The position numbers and the translations under genes are program-made. This document shows positions 16,780 through 25,487 of a stretch of 64,000 nucleotides of DNA, piece after piece; position 1 is the stretch's first letter, and each line of letters starts with the position of its first letter. Below the pieces are notes generated by a model. The model saw only the letters and a list, made by a program, of their open reading frames with translations, was not told where the DNA came from and did no database searches. The DNA comes from Paenibacillus sp. FSL R5-0623 (lineage in GTDB: Bacteria; Bacillota; Bacilli; Paenibacillales; Paenibacillaceae): NCBI RefSeq assembly GCF_037974265.1, contig NZ_CP150233.1, positions 2,914,001 through 2,978,000 of the forward strand, read 5' to 3'.

Positions 16780-16793
16780 CGGAAACGTTTCCG
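16780..16793. promoter_or_regulatory. Candidate LacI-family operator, butanediol dehydrogenase side
   Basis: CGGAAACGTTTCCG is a perfect 14 bp palindrome, 37 bp before the bdhA start. It shares the CGGAAACGWTTCCG core with the box before the LacI gene. The rest of the 387 bp between the two genes (16443-16829) is AT-rich with nothing else evident. Confidence 0.7.
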
Positions 16794-16829
16794 ATTATAT
16801 CAAAACTTATGATCTGGGAGATGAAATGA

Positions 16830-17879
16830 ATGAAAGCATTACGTTGGCATGGAGTCAAAGATTTACGTCTCGAAAATATTAATGAACCTCACCCTGAAGA
16901 AGGCAAGGTCAAAATAAAAGTGGAATGGTGCGGTATCTGCGGCAGTGATTTGCACGAGTACACAGCAGGTCCAATCTTCATTCCGGCTCAAGCGCCGCAT
17001 CCGCTAACAGGGGAACAAGCGCCTATAGTTATGGGGCATGAATTCTCAGGACAGGTGGTTGAAGTAGGGGAAGGTGTTACACGTTTCAAGGCAGGCGATC
17101 GTGTTGTGGTAGAACCCATCTATGCATGTGGACACTGCGAAGCTTGTAAACAGGGCAGATACAATCTGTGCGATCAGATGGGTTTCCTTGGACTCGCTGG
17201 AGGCGGAGGAGGATTCTCCGAGTATGTAACTGCTGCAGAAAACATGGTACATGCCATTCCGGATTCAATCTCGTATGAGCAAGGTGCGTTGGTTGAACCT
17301 TCAGCAGTAGCACTTCACGCTGTGCGCCAAAGCAAGCTGAAAGTGGGAGATACGGCAGCCGTGTTTGGCGCAGGCCCAATCGGACTACTGGTCATCGAAG
17401 CGCTTAAAGCTTCGGGAGCGTCAGATATTTATGTGGTGGAGTTATCGGATGAACGGAAAGCAAAAGCCGAAGAGCTCGGTGCCATTGTGATTGATCCAAT
17501 GCAGTTTAATGTCGTGGAAGAGATCCATCAGCGTACACAAGGTGGCGTTAACGTAGCCTATGAAGTAACTGGTGTTCCACGTGTTCTGCAACAAGCCATC
17601 GATTCAACACGTATTGGTGGAGAGTTGATGATCGTCAGTATTTTTGAACAGGAAGCACCGATTCACCCGAACTCGATTGTCATGAAAGAACGTACAGTTA
17701 ATGGCATTATTGGTTATCGCGATGTGTTCCCGGCGGTTATCAGTCTGATGGATAAAGGTTTCTTCCCGGCTGATAAGCTGGTGACCAAACGAATTTCGTT
17801 GGATGAAGTAGTAGAGCATGGATTTGAAGCACTGTTGAAAGAGAAAAATCAGGTTAAGATTTTGGTAAAAGCTGAATAG
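16830..17879 (+). CDS. bdhA: (R,R)-2,3-butanediol dehydrogenase, zinc-dependent
   Basis: 349 residues, very close to Bacillus BdhA in its N-terminus (VEWCGICGSDLHEYTAGPIF). It is a medium-chain zinc dehydrogenase that interconverts acetoin and 2,3-butanediol with NAD(H). The catalytic zinc site includes C37, H70 and E71; the structural zinc cysteines are C100, C103, C106 and C114; the Rossmann motif is VFGAGPIGLLV near residue 178. GGGAG at 16816-16820 precedes the ATG. It is divergent from a LacI-type repressor with matching operators on both sides, which suggests substrate- or sugar-dependent control of overflow metabolism. Other sorbitol- or threonine-type dehydrogenases are the alternative. 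Confidence 0.88.
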   Translation: MKALRWHGVKDLRLENINEPHPEEGKVKIKVEWCGICGSDLHEYTAGPIFIPAQAPHPLTGEQAPIVMGHEFSGQVVEVGEGVTRFKAGDRVVVEPIYACGHCEACKQGRYNLCDQMGFLGLAGGGGGFSEYVTAAENMVHAIPDSISYEQGALVEPSAVALHAVRQSKLKVGDTAAVFGAGPIGLLVIEALKASGASDIYVVELSDERKAKAEELGAIVIDPMQFNVVEEIHQRTQGGVNVAYEVTGVPRVLQQAIDSTRIGGELMIVSIFEQEAPIHPNSIVMKERTVNGIIGYRDVFPAVISLMDKGFFPADKLVTKRISLDEVVEHGFEALLKEKNQVKILVKAE

Positions 17880-17898
17880 AAATCACAGATAGTAAGAA

Positions 17899-17942
17899 CA
17901 AGTAGACAGCACATCAACAGATGTGATTGTCTACTTTTTTTG
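17899..17942 (+). terminator. Rho-independent terminator after bdhA
   Basis: AAGTAGACA-GCACAT pairs with ATGTG-ATTGTCTACTT and is followed by a T-run. Confidence 0.85.
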
Positions 17943-17996
17943 TATAAATAGGGCGGAATTTGTTGCATGTGCGGGTGGTTTTACATAGTATAAAAA

Positions 17997-18011
17997 GATA
18001 CAAATTGTATC
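17997..18011. promoter_or_regulatory. Inverted repeat GATACA-N3-TGTATC
   Basis: GATACAAATTGTATC, with perfect 6 bp arms, 50 bp before the exported-protein start. The same element (GATACATATTGTATC) occurs at 28273-28287 before the HpaB-like gene; with flanking AT the two match in 16 of 17 bases. Probably the operator of an unlinked regulator. Confidence 0.6.
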
Positions 18012-18060
18012 ATCTTGGTGTGAAGGTATTAATGATGAAAAAATGAAGGAGGAAGCGGAC

Positions 18061-19374
18061 ATGCAGAGACAAACAAAATGGACAGCCGTAATTTTGACCA
18101 TTGTCGCAGGAATGAGCTGGATGCTTATGGGGAACTCCAAGCCGAAAAACACCACGTCAACGAGTCAACCCCCTGCGACGGAACGTGGGCTTGCCAAGGT
18201 GTCGAATGCACCGATTAGTTCAGCGGATGTAACATCGAAGATCGAACTGCTAGGTAGACCTTTTACCAAAACACCATATGCTAATAACGTCTGGGACATG
18301 CAACTGTACAACGGCAAAATATATTTGGGCCACGGAAATAGCAGCAATCTGGGCGTAGCTCCAAATTCAGGCCCTATCCCAGTCATTTATTATGATACAG
18401 CGAATGCAAAATTCAAGACCCAATCGGTGACTAACAGTAACCCGGGCATTTTGCCATCAACGAAGATGTATGTGGATGAGGAACAGATTGATATCTACAG
18501 AGTACTAAACGATAAGTTATATATTCCTGGCAATGATTCCGATAGTGAACAGTGGGAACTGGGCAACTTCTACCGTCTGGATGGAGAAGTGTGGACCAAA
18601 TATCGGAATCTGCCGCTGGGTGTACACGTATACGATTTGGCATCTTATCAGGGCAAGATGTTTGCCGCGCTGGGGACAGATTCCAAACCAACAATATTAA
18701 TCTCTCATAATGAAGGTGAAACTTGGCAGAAATATGCGACCATTAATACGTTTGGTTTCCGGGCCTATACCATGTTCCATCTTAATGGCAAGTTATATGC
18801 ATCTGGCATGATGTATCCTGCCAATAAAATATGGAATGACAAAACCAATATTCTGGAGATTAACGAAAAGCTTGAGAAACGGGATGTTGTCATTTATGGC
18901 AGCAAAATGCTGCCTGGACTAACCTATCAAACGGGCACGATTCCTTATAATAAAATAGGCAAAAATGTTAACTTCAATAACAAGTTGCTCTATATAGCGG
19001 GAGGCGTGTTCAATGATGGGCAGCTGCTGCCCAAATCTTTGAATGTCATGACCGACATCAATCAGGCAAGGCGAGTTAATCTCCCAGATGCCAAGGCGCT
19101 CCCAACCGATGTGCTGTTGCGTGATGGCAAGGTGTATGTGCTTACGTACACTCGTCAAAGTGCCAATCTGTATATCAATCGGGTCTACCAATCCACTGAT
19201 CTGACCACATGGAATGAGATTTTACGTTTTAACCAGGACACCTATGCCAAGTCTTTCGAAGAGAACGAGGGTGACTTCTACTTTGGTCTGGGTACCGATC
19301 CGGATGTGTTATCAACTTCATCAGGGAAATTGCTTCGAGTGAATCGGAGTGATATCCCCGTGAATGCTAATTAA
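18061..19374 (+). CDS. Exported protein of unknown function, beta-propeller-like
   Basis: About 437 residues. The N-terminus has a basic start and a hydrophobic stretch (WTAVILTIVAGMSWMLM, about 7-23), a signal peptide or anchor, then a Ser/Thr/Pro-rich linker. The rest shows repeated blocks such as LYNGKIYLGHGN, LNDKLYIPGNDS, YQGKMFAALG, LNGKLYASGM and LRDGKVYVLTY, a pattern of beta-propeller blades similar to those in sialidase-like and cell-surface proteins. No catalytic residues can be named. AAGGAGGAAG at 18046-18055 sets the start at ATG 18061. The GATACA inverted repeat upstream suggests a dedicated regulator. Confidence 0.7.
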   Translation: MQRQTKWTAVILTIVAGMSWMLMGNSKPKNTTSTSQPPATERGLAKVSNAPISSADVTSKIELLGRPFTKTPYANNVWDMQLYNGKIYLGHGNSSNLGVAPNSGPIPVIYYDTANAKFKTQSVTNSNPGILPSTKMYVDEEQIDIYRVLNDKLYIPGNDSDSEQWELGNFYRLDGEVWTKYRNLPLGVHVYDLASYQGKMFAALGTDSKPTILISHNEGETWQKYATINTFGFRAYTMFHLNGKLYASGMMYPANKIWNDKTNILEINEKLEKRDVVIYGSKMLPGLTYQTGTIPYNKIGKNVNFNNKLLYIAGGVFNDGQLLPKSLNVMTDINQARRVNLPDAKALPTDVLLRDGKVYVLTYTRQSANLYINRVYQSTDLTTWNEILRFNQDTYAKSFEENEGDFYFGLGTDPDVLSTSSGKLLRVNRSDIPVNAN

Positions 19375-19490
19375 ATTGGAAGGAAGATTATGGATTATAT
19401 ACTATGCTACATCCACATTATTGGTGACCGGGAAAATACTTTAAGATGTAGTAGAGTGCATGTCAGACTGCTTCGGCAGTTTGATCAAAC

Positions 19491-19522
19491 AGAGGCTGCC
19501 GTAAGGTAGCTTTCTTTTTTTT
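19491..19522 (+). terminator. Rho-independent terminator after the exported-protein gene
   Basis: AGGCTGCC-GTAA-GGTAGCTT hairpin with one G-U pair and a long T-run. It lies 12 bp before the left end of the IS30-type element. Confidence 0.75.
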
Positions 19523-19533
19523 TCTATAAGACA

Positions 19534-20432
19534 GATTGTAATATGAAGTGCGACACCTACTGGAAATAAAAAAATGGCTCATAGCCTGATTCGTGTAGAA
19601 TGAAAGTTACCACACAAGCATTCACACAAGGAGAATCAGTCCATGAGTTATTCACATCTTAGCATAATCGAACGCAGCAAGCTAGAAATCCTCCACAGCC
19701 AAGGTCAAAGTTCGAGAGCCATTGCAAAAGAACTGGGGAGGCATCCGTCGACGATTTGTCGTGAGTTAGATCGTGTTGCTGCATCGCAACCCTATCAGGC
19801 AGAACAAGCTCAAAACGCTTATGAGGAGCGTCGTAAGGCTTCTGTCTCCCTAGGTAAATGGTCAGAAGACTTGGCTGCTTCCTTGGAGAAGAAGCTTCAG
19901 GCGACGTGGTCTCCAGAACAAATCACTGAACGTTTCCGCATGGAAGGCCTGCCAACCGTCACCTTCAAAACCATCTATCGCTGGATCTACACGGGGCGCT
20001 TGGTTCAAGGCGTATTACAGATTCTTCGGCACAAAGGGAAGCGTCAAAAACCCGCAGAAACTCGTGGTAAATTTGCCATTGGTCGATCCATTTCGGATCG
20101 TCCCAAAGAGGTACGTTCCCGTGAAACGTTTGGGCACTGGGAACTGGATACCGTCGTATCGGGCCGTGGGAAAAGTAAAGGCTGCGTGGCCACGTTGATT
20201 GAACGTAAAACACGCCTATATACCGCTGTTCTCATGCCCGACCGTACCGCGTTGTCGATGGAGATTGCACTCGGTGTAGCCATCTCACAGAAGGTACAGA
20301 TTTCGCTCAAGTGGAGGATGAAGAACTCGCACACTCACTCGATCTAATGAATCACAGACCACGAAAATGCTTGGGTTGGAAGACGGCTCACGAATCTTTC
20401 ACAGAGGAACTGTCGCACTTGGTTTGACAATC
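19534..20432 (+). mobile_element. IS30-family element, internally deleted (about 0.9 kb)
   Basis: The left inverted repeat at 19534-19555 (reading inward GATTGTAATATGAAGTGCGA) matches the right repeat at 20411-20432 (reading inward GATTGTCAAACCAAGTGCGA) in 17 of 22 positions. Both ends are present, but the transposase inside is broken by a deletion. An intact family member is usually about 1.1-1.2 kb, so some 200-300 bp are missing. I see no convincing target duplication at the flanks. Confidence 0.8.
19643..20427 (+). pseudogene. IS30-family transposase, internal deletion with frameshift
   Basis: The N-terminal HTH region (MSYSHLSIIERSKLEILHSQ and AIAKELGRHPSTICRELDR) and the first catalytic aspartate (GHWELDTVVSGRG) are intact to about residue 222. 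At about 20293-20296 the frame passes into a different phase: read in the other frame, the sequence continues as GTDFAQVEDEELAHSLDLMN and NHRPRKCLGWKTAHESF, the normal family C-terminus, to a stop at 20425-20427. The segment that should hold the second aspartate and the catalytic glutamate is gone. The first frame itself stops at 20347 (234 residues against about 320 expected). It is not expected to be active. Confidence 0.85.
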
Positions 20433-20617
20433 CGTCATAAGATTAGTTTGAACGCCCAATTCGAAAATTTGAAAATAAAATTAAGAAACTATAAAATGGA
20501 TAGAGAAATAATCCTAAACCAGTCAACTGGATTACAAGTGTTACAATATACAAAAGCATGTCGCATTTCATGTGGATGCGGAGTTCCACACTTCCAATTG
20601 CAAAGGAGCAATGTACT

Positions 20618-21721
20618 ATGAACGTACCTTCAGCATTATTCAAACCTTTCACCTCGGACAAGCTAACATTGTCTAATCGAATCGTTATGGCACCCATGAC
20701 TCGCGGATTCTCACCAGAGGGTGTACCTGGACCAGAAGTTGCTGAATACTATCGTCGCAGAGCAGCAGGTGGAGTGGGACTCATCATAACAGAAGGTACA
20801 GGCATTAATCATCCATCTTCGGTTAGTGGAGCGAGTATTCCATTATTCCATGGTGAGGATTCGTTGCAAGGATGGGCTAATGTAGTGAAAGCAGTACATG
20901 AAGCGGGTGGCAAAATCATGCCACAATTGTGGCATGTGGGTACAGCACGTCGTTCCGGTGACTTGCCTAACGCAGAAGCTGAGCCTGTAAGTCCGTCAGG
21001 GGTTAGCATAGCAGGTGAACCATCACGTGAACCATTAACGGAAGAAGAGATTCAAGGTCTTGTACAGGCATTTGCCCAAGCGGCAGCGGATGCACAGCGA
21101 ATCGGGTTTGACGGCATTGAACTGCACGGAGCCCATGGATACCTGATTGACCAATTCTTCTGGGAGCAGACGAATCGACGGACCGACAATTATGGTGGTG
21201 ATTTGGTACGTCGAACCCAATTTGCGATTGAAGTGATTGAAGCTTGTCGTGCGGCGGTTGGTCCTGATTTCCCAATTGTGCTCCGGTTCTCCCAATGGAA
21301 GATGGGGAATTATGAGGCACGTCTGGTGGAGACGCCAGAACAATTGGAGCAATTCCTGGCCCCACTCAGTGCTGCTGGCGTAGATATATTCCATTGCTCT
21401 ACACGCCGGTTCTGGTTGCCTGAATTCGAAGGATCTGAGCTGAACCTTGCGGGTTGGACGCAGAAAATCACTGGCAAACCAGCCATTTCGGTTGGATCGG
21501 TAGGACTTGAAGCTGAATTTGTAGACAGAGCAACCGAGAACCCGGGAACAGGGGATGCCCACTTGGATCTATTAAATGAGAAGCTGGAGAACAATGAATT
21601 TGACCTGATCGCCTTGGGTCGTGTTCTGCTTAGTGATCCCGAATGGCCTGCCAAAGTTCGTGAAGGTCGCATATCCGAAATCATTCCATTTACAACGGAA
21701 GTGTTGCAAACACTCCATTAA
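20618..21721 (+). CDS. Old yellow enzyme family ene-reductase (NADH:flavin oxidoreductase)
   Basis: 367 residues of the FMN-dependent old yellow enzyme family, a TIM barrel that reduces activated C=C bonds of enones, nitroesters or similar electrophiles. Seen: the N-terminal LFKPFTSDKLTLSNRIVMAPMTR, the ligand-binding histidine region PQLWHVGTARR, and the FDGIELHGAHGYLIDQFFWE signature with DNYGGDLVRR. The family is usually in xenobiotic or electrophile detoxification. AAAGGAG at 20602-20608 sets the ATG at 20618; the longer frame from 20558 lacks a ribosome site. It lies 185 bp after the IS remnant, so its upstream region may have been altered by insertion. Confidence 0.9.
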   Translation: MNVPSALFKPFTSDKLTLSNRIVMAPMTRGFSPEGVPGPEVAEYYRRRAAGGVGLIITEGTGINHPSSVSGASIPLFHGEDSLQGWANVVKAVHEAGGKIMPQLWHVGTARRSGDLPNAEAEPVSPSGVSIAGEPSREPLTEEEIQGLVQAFAQAAADAQRIGFDGIELHGAHGYLIDQFFWEQTNRRTDNYGGDLVRRTQFAIEVIEACRAAVGPDFPIVLRFSQWKMGNYEARLVETPEQLEQFLAPLSAAGVDIFHCSTRRFWLPEFEGSELNLAGWTQKITGKPAISVGSVGLEAEFVDRATENPGTGDAHLDLLNEKLENNEFDLIALGRVLLSDPEWPAKVREGRISEIIPFTTEVLQTLH

Positions 21722-21807
21722 TAGAAGCCTAAGAACGTTTGGTGAAAGGTGAACTAACGCTGAACGGCAACGATTTACAACGAAAATTAAAACAAAAACG
21801 AACAAAT

Positions 21808-21831
21808 AGGCCGCCTTTGGGCGGCTTTTTG
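21808..21831 (+). terminator. Rho-independent terminator after the ene-reductase gene
   Basis: GCCGCC-TTTG-GGCGGC hairpin with a T-run. Confidence 0.88.
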
Positions 21832-22051
21832 ATCTACCTATACTAATAATTTCAACATATGAAAAATTCACAATAGAAAATCATTTCCTGCACCGTTACT
21901 CCTTTTTACTCTCCACATACATCGCACACGCGCCTAGTCACAACACCATTAAGTTCCACATCTCAGGTTCCAGTGCAACCACTTTTTTTCGCTGTAACTA
22001 TATCTGCACTACGATTTTAATTTCATACATGACTCATTTTGAAAATCCCCC

Positions 22052-22066
22052 ACCTTATGATAAGGT
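22052..22066. promoter_or_regulatory. Inverted repeat before nagZ
   Basis: ACCTTAT-G-ATAAGGT, with perfect 7 bp arms around one base, 55 bp before the TTG start. A TTGAAA at 22039-22044 is a possible -35. Possible operator; regulator unknown. Confidence 0.4.
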
Positions 22067-22120
22067 TATGCCTGGACCCAAGGGTTGCCAAGATGACATT
22101 ACATAAGGAGGAGAATATCC

Positions 22121-23449
22121 TTGCACAACTATAGGTACAACTCGAACAATAAATGGAGAAAACCACTGTATATGATGTGTCTTCTGCTGGGGATCGTTCT
22201 GCTTTTATCCGCATGTGGCCAAGCACAGAAACCTTCCTCCGCAACGGACTCGAATTCCGGCTCCAACGCTGGCTCTAACTCAGGGCAATCTTCCTCATCG
22301 CCGGAGCAGAATACCGCTCAACCGCAGGAAGAAGTACCAGAAGAAGTCGATCCGGTGCAGGAGCAACTGGGTTCATTAACGTTGGAAGAGAAGATTGGAC
22401 AGATGATACTGGCCGGTGTTCAAGGGACAACGTTGGATGATCAAGCCAAACAGATGATTACGGATCAAAAGGTAGGGGGCATTATTTTCTATGCCAACAA
22501 TGTATCGACACTTGAGGGAACAGCCAAGTTTGTGCAATCCATCAAGGAAGCAAATCAGTCCAACCCGGTACCGATCTTCATGAGTGTGGATCAGGAGGGC
22601 GGCAAAGTGAGTCGTATGCCGGAGACGGTGGAATCCATTCCTTCCAGTAGAAAAGTAGGCGAGACGAAAGATAGTGCGCTTGCTGAAACGATGGGTGAAT
22701 TGTTGGCGAGACAAGTTCAGCTTGCGGGTTTTAATGTGGACTTTGCTCCTGTGCTGGATGTGAATAGTAATCCGAAGAACCCGGTGATTGGAGATCGTTC
22801 ATTCGGTAGCTCGGCAGAACTGGTGTCACGTATGGGGATTGCAGAGATGAAGGGACTACGTAGTGAAGGGACTATTCCGGTAGTGAAACATTTTCCGGGT
22901 CATGGGGATACGTCCGTGGACTCCCATCTTGATCTGCCTGTCGTGAATAAAACGGAAAAACAACTGGCCGAGCTTGAATGGATTCCATTCCAGGCCGCAG
23001 TGAAGGAGCAGGCAGAGGCGGTCATGGTTGCACACATTTTGTTCCCGAAGCTGGACCCGGATCATCCGGCTTCCTTATCGGATGTCATTATTGGTGAACA
23101 TCTGCGCGAGAAGTTCAACTATGATGGTGTGGTCATCACAGATGACCTGAGTATGGGAGCCATCGCGAAGAACTTCAAGTTGGACGAAGCAACCCTAGCA
23201 ACGGTTAAAGCAGGAAGTGACATTCTCTTGGTCGCTCACAGTTATGAGAGTGCCAAGACGATTTTTGATACGCTAATAAGTGCAGTGAAGTCAGGTAAAA
23301 TCACCGAGTCCCGAATTGATGAGAGTGTATATCGTATCCTGGCATTGAAGCAACAATACAAGTTATCGGATGATCAGAAAGCTTCCGGAGACCTGAAGCA
23401 ATTGAATGCAGATATTGTGGATTGGCGTAAGCAAGTCGATGCTAGATAA
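22121..23449 (+). CDS. nagZ: Beta-N-acetylhexosaminidase lipoprotein (GH3, NagZ)
   Basis: 442 residues. The N-terminus is a lipoprotein signal with lipobox LLSAC (cysteine 32), then a Ser/Asn/Pro/Glu-rich spacer to about residue 78, then a single-domain GH3 fold. The Asp-His dyad motif KHFPGHGDTSVDSH is at 256-269 (D267, H269), and the nucleophile region is ITDDLSMGA at 339-347. The enzyme releases N-acetylglucosamine from muropeptides outside the membrane, in cell-wall recycling. The start is a TTG at 22121, set by AAGGAGGAG at 22106-22114. The Bce-type two-component gene begins 41 bp after its stop, so they may share transcripts. Confidence 0.9.
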   Translation: MHNYRYNSNNKWRKPLYMMCLLLGIVLLLSACGQAQKPSSATDSNSGSNAGSNSGQSSSSPEQNTAQPQEEVPEEVDPVQEQLGSLTLEEKIGQMILAGVQGTTLDDQAKQMITDQKVGGIIFYANNVSTLEGTAKFVQSIKEANQSNPVPIFMSVDQEGGKVSRMPETVESIPSSRKVGETKDSALAETMGELLARQVQLAGFNVDFAPVLDVNSNPKNPVIGDRSFGSSAELVSRMGIAEMKGLRSEGTIPVVKHFPGHGDTSVDSHLDLPVVNKTEKQLAELEWIPFQAAVKEQAEAVMVAHILFPKLDPDHPASLSDVIIGEHLREKFNYDGVVITDDLSMGAIAKNFKLDEATLATVKAGSDILLVAHSYESAKTIFDTLISAVKSGKITESRIDESVYRILALKQQYKLSDDQKASGDLKQLNADIVDWRKQVDAR

Positions 23450-23490
23450 TAAATCCTGTGTTATGATTTTGCCAGAGGTGAGATCCAATA

Positions 23491-24195
23491 ATGTATACCA
23501 TTATGATAATAGAGGACGATCCCAAGATTGCGGGGTTATTGAAATCACATATTGAACGCTACGGGGATCGGGCCGTTCTGGTCGAGGATTTTGAGATGAT
23601 TGTGCAACAGTTTGAGCAGGTACAGCCACATGTGGTACTTCTGGATATCAACTTGCCCAGTTACGATGGTTTCTATTGGTGCCGCCAGATTCGTACGCTG
23701 TCCACATGCCCCATTTTGTTTATCTCCGCGCGGAGTGGGAAGATGGATCAGGTCATGGCACTGGAGAATGGGGCGGATGATTATATCACGAAGCCATTTG
23801 AGCATGAGATTGTTATAGCGAAAATTCGAAGTCAGCTGCGCAGGGTATATGGGGATTACGCTGCACGTGACGAAGAACGCAAGGTGGAACTGGACGGCTT
23901 GGTCGTGTACTTGGAGAGACAGGAGATTCAGCTCGGTGATCGCAAAGTGCAGCTGACGAAGAAGGAAACGATTCTACTGGAAACGTTACTGCGCCGCAGT
24001 CCCAAGCTGGTGAGCAGAGAGACAATATTGGAGAAGCTGTGGGATGATTCTTTTGTGGATGACAACACACTCAGCGTTAACGTTACTCGGGTGCGTAAGC
24101 GATTAGCCGAACTTGGAATTACGGATGCACTGGAAACGGTCAGAGGTTCGGGTTATCGACTGAACAATAACTGGAAAGCCGCTTCTCCATCATGA
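23491..24195 (+). CDS. Bce-type response regulator
   Basis: 234 residues: a receiver domain (IIEDDPKIAGLL, phospho-acceptor in VVLLDINLPSYDG, lysine in DYITKPFEHE) and a winged-helix DNA-binding domain ending VRGSGYRLNN. The LDINLPSYDGFYWCRQIR segment is characteristic of the BceR group, which responds to cell-wall-active peptides. The stop overlaps the kinase start (ATGA, 4 bp). It probably activates the transporter genes at 25488-28191; a BceR-like box is seen at 25325. Confidence 0.92.
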   Translation: MYTIMIIEDDPKIAGLLKSHIERYGDRAVLVEDFEMIVQQFEQVQPHVVLLDINLPSYDGFYWCRQIRTLSTCPILFISARSGKMDQVMALENGADDYITKPFEHEIVIAKIRSQLRRVYGDYAARDEERKVELDGLVVYLERQEIQLGDRKVQLTKKETILLETLLRRSPKLVSRETILEKLWDDSFVDDNTLSVNVTRVRKRLAELGITDALETVRGSGYRLNNNWKAASPS

Positions 24196-25175
24196 GATTG
24201 TTTATACGAGAACATCTCGCTTTAACGTGCTGGGTTGTTGCCATCTTGTTCACCGTTGTTGCAGTATTCTGGTATGACGGTTACAACGATTGGGTCACGG
24301 CTGCTTATGCCGTAGCGTTGGGATTATTTTTATACATCGGATATTTGGTGTATCGTTATTATTCACATCGCTCCTTTTATACCCGGATGTCACGATCAAT
24401 GGATTCGCTGAAGGAATTTGTACCATTGAACGAAACAAGTCCATTATCACTGGCGCTGGAGAAGCTGCTGGATTCACAATACGGACAGTATCATGCTCAT
24501 CTCCATCGGCTGGAACAACGGCAACAAGAATATCTGACATTCATGAACCAGTGGGTCCATCAGATGAAGACACCTTTATCCGTCATCGAGTTGACTGTGG
24601 AAGGTCAGGAAGATGACGATCCCAGGCTCATAAGTATTCGAGAGGAAGCAGACCAGATGAGACGGGGATTGGAGACTGTGCTGTATGTGGCCCGGTTGGA
24701 TACCTTCGAACAGGATTTCAGTGTGGAACCTGTGATACTGAAGACCGCTGGGGAAGAGGCGATCCATGAGCTCAAGCGATTCTTTATTCGCAATCACGTC
24801 TATCCAGAGATGCATATCGATTCTGCGCTGGTTGTACAATCCGATGCCAAGTGGATTCGTTTTGTCTTGGTACAGTTACTGTCCAATGCAATCAAGTACT
24901 CTGCGGGCAGTGGACAAAAGATTCATCTGCGTGCGTATGAAGCGGAACGCTCCATCGTACTGGAAGTCGAGGATCAAGGCATCGGGATTCCGAAGTCTGA
25001 TCTAAACCGGGTATTCCAGCCTTTCTTCACTGGGGAGAACGGGCGGCATTTCAAAGAGTCCACTGGCATGGGGCTGTATATTGCCAAAGAAGTGTTAACA
25101 CGCATGAATCATCGGATTGATCTTGAATCCGTGTACGGCGAAGGAACGACTGTCCGAATTACATTCAACTCCTGA
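24192..25175 (+). CDS. Bce-type intramembrane-sensing histidine kinase
   Basis: 327 residues. Two membrane segments near residues 9-25 and 33-54 are joined by a very short loop, so there is no extracellular sensor. The kinase core has the phospho-acceptor H in WVHQMKTPLSVIE, an N box LLSNAIKYSAGSG, and a G box DQGIGIPKSD and STGMGLYIAKE. Kinases of this build do not detect peptides themselves but read the state of the cognate Bce transporter, here the ABC genes downstream. Coupled to the regulator by a 4 bp overlap. Confidence 0.92.
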   Translation: MRLFIREHLALTCWVVAILFTVVAVFWYDGYNDWVTAAYAVALGLFLYIGYLVYRYYSHRSFYTRMSRSMDSLKEFVPLNETSPLSLALEKLLDSQYGQYHAHLHRLEQRQQEYLTFMNQWVHQMKTPLSVIELTVEGQEDDDPRLISIREEADQMRRGLETVLYVARLDTFEQDFSVEPVILKTAGEEAIHELKRFFIRNHVYPEMHIDSALVVQSDAKWIRFVLVQLLSNAIKYSAGSGQKIHLRAYEAERSIVLEVEDQGIGIPKSDLNRVFQPFFTGENGRHFKESTGMGLYIAKEVLTRMNHRIDLESVYGEGTTVRITFNS

Positions 25176-25268
25176 AGTGACAGGTTGAAGATAAGATTGG
25201 AATGTGAGGTCTGTATTTTTGTTGAAGAAGTTTGAGTGGAGTATATATTACAGTTTAAGTATAAGTGT

Positions 25269-25307
25269 AGACGTCTATTGCCTGATCGGGGCGAAGGCGT
25301 CTTTTTG
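25269..25307 (+). terminator. Probable terminator between the two-component and transporter genes
   Basis: AGACGTC (25269-25275) pairs with GGCGTCT (25296-25302), with a smaller inner CCTGATCGGGG hairpin, followed by five T's. It would separate the regulatory genes from the transporter genes, so the latter need their own promoter. It lies in the 312 bp gap 25176-25487. Confidence 0.55.
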
Positions 25308-25324
25308 ATTTTCATGATGCAACC

Positions 25325-25338
25325 TTACAACATTGTCA
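25325..25338. promoter_or_regulatory. Candidate Bce-type regulator box
   Basis: TTACA-ACAT-TGTCA lies 150 bp before the transporter ATPase gene. It differs in one base from the TNACA-N4-TGTAA core described for BceR-like regulators. A response regulator of that group is encoded upstream. Confidence 0.5.
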
Positions 25339-25487
25339 TGTTGATGAAAGGTTAAACCATAGGAGAATGGCCGAAACTTCGATAGACTGTAGTCATAAGA
25401 GTACAGGAAAGGCCACGCACAATACACATGCACACAGCATGAAAGTAACTTAATTTTGAATTCATACATCACTAAGGAGTTGTAACC

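Larger units (their letters stand above)
21722..22120. other. Non-coding stretch between the ene-reductase and nagZ genes
   Basis: 399 bp without a gene. It contains a terminator at 21808-21831 and, close to nagZ, an inverted repeat at 22052-22066. The middle (about 21840-22020) is AT-rich and shows nothing I can name. Confidence 0.6.

Noticed and set aside
16780-16793. CcpA cre site before bdhA
   Set aside because: CGGAAACGTTTCCG differs from the cre consensus at the outer bases and at the first W, and pairs better with the matching box before the adjacent LacI-type gene.
20367-20621. 84-residue open frame beyond the IS30 remnant
   Set aside because: It runs over the IS right end and the upstream region of the ene-reductase gene in a non-family frame.
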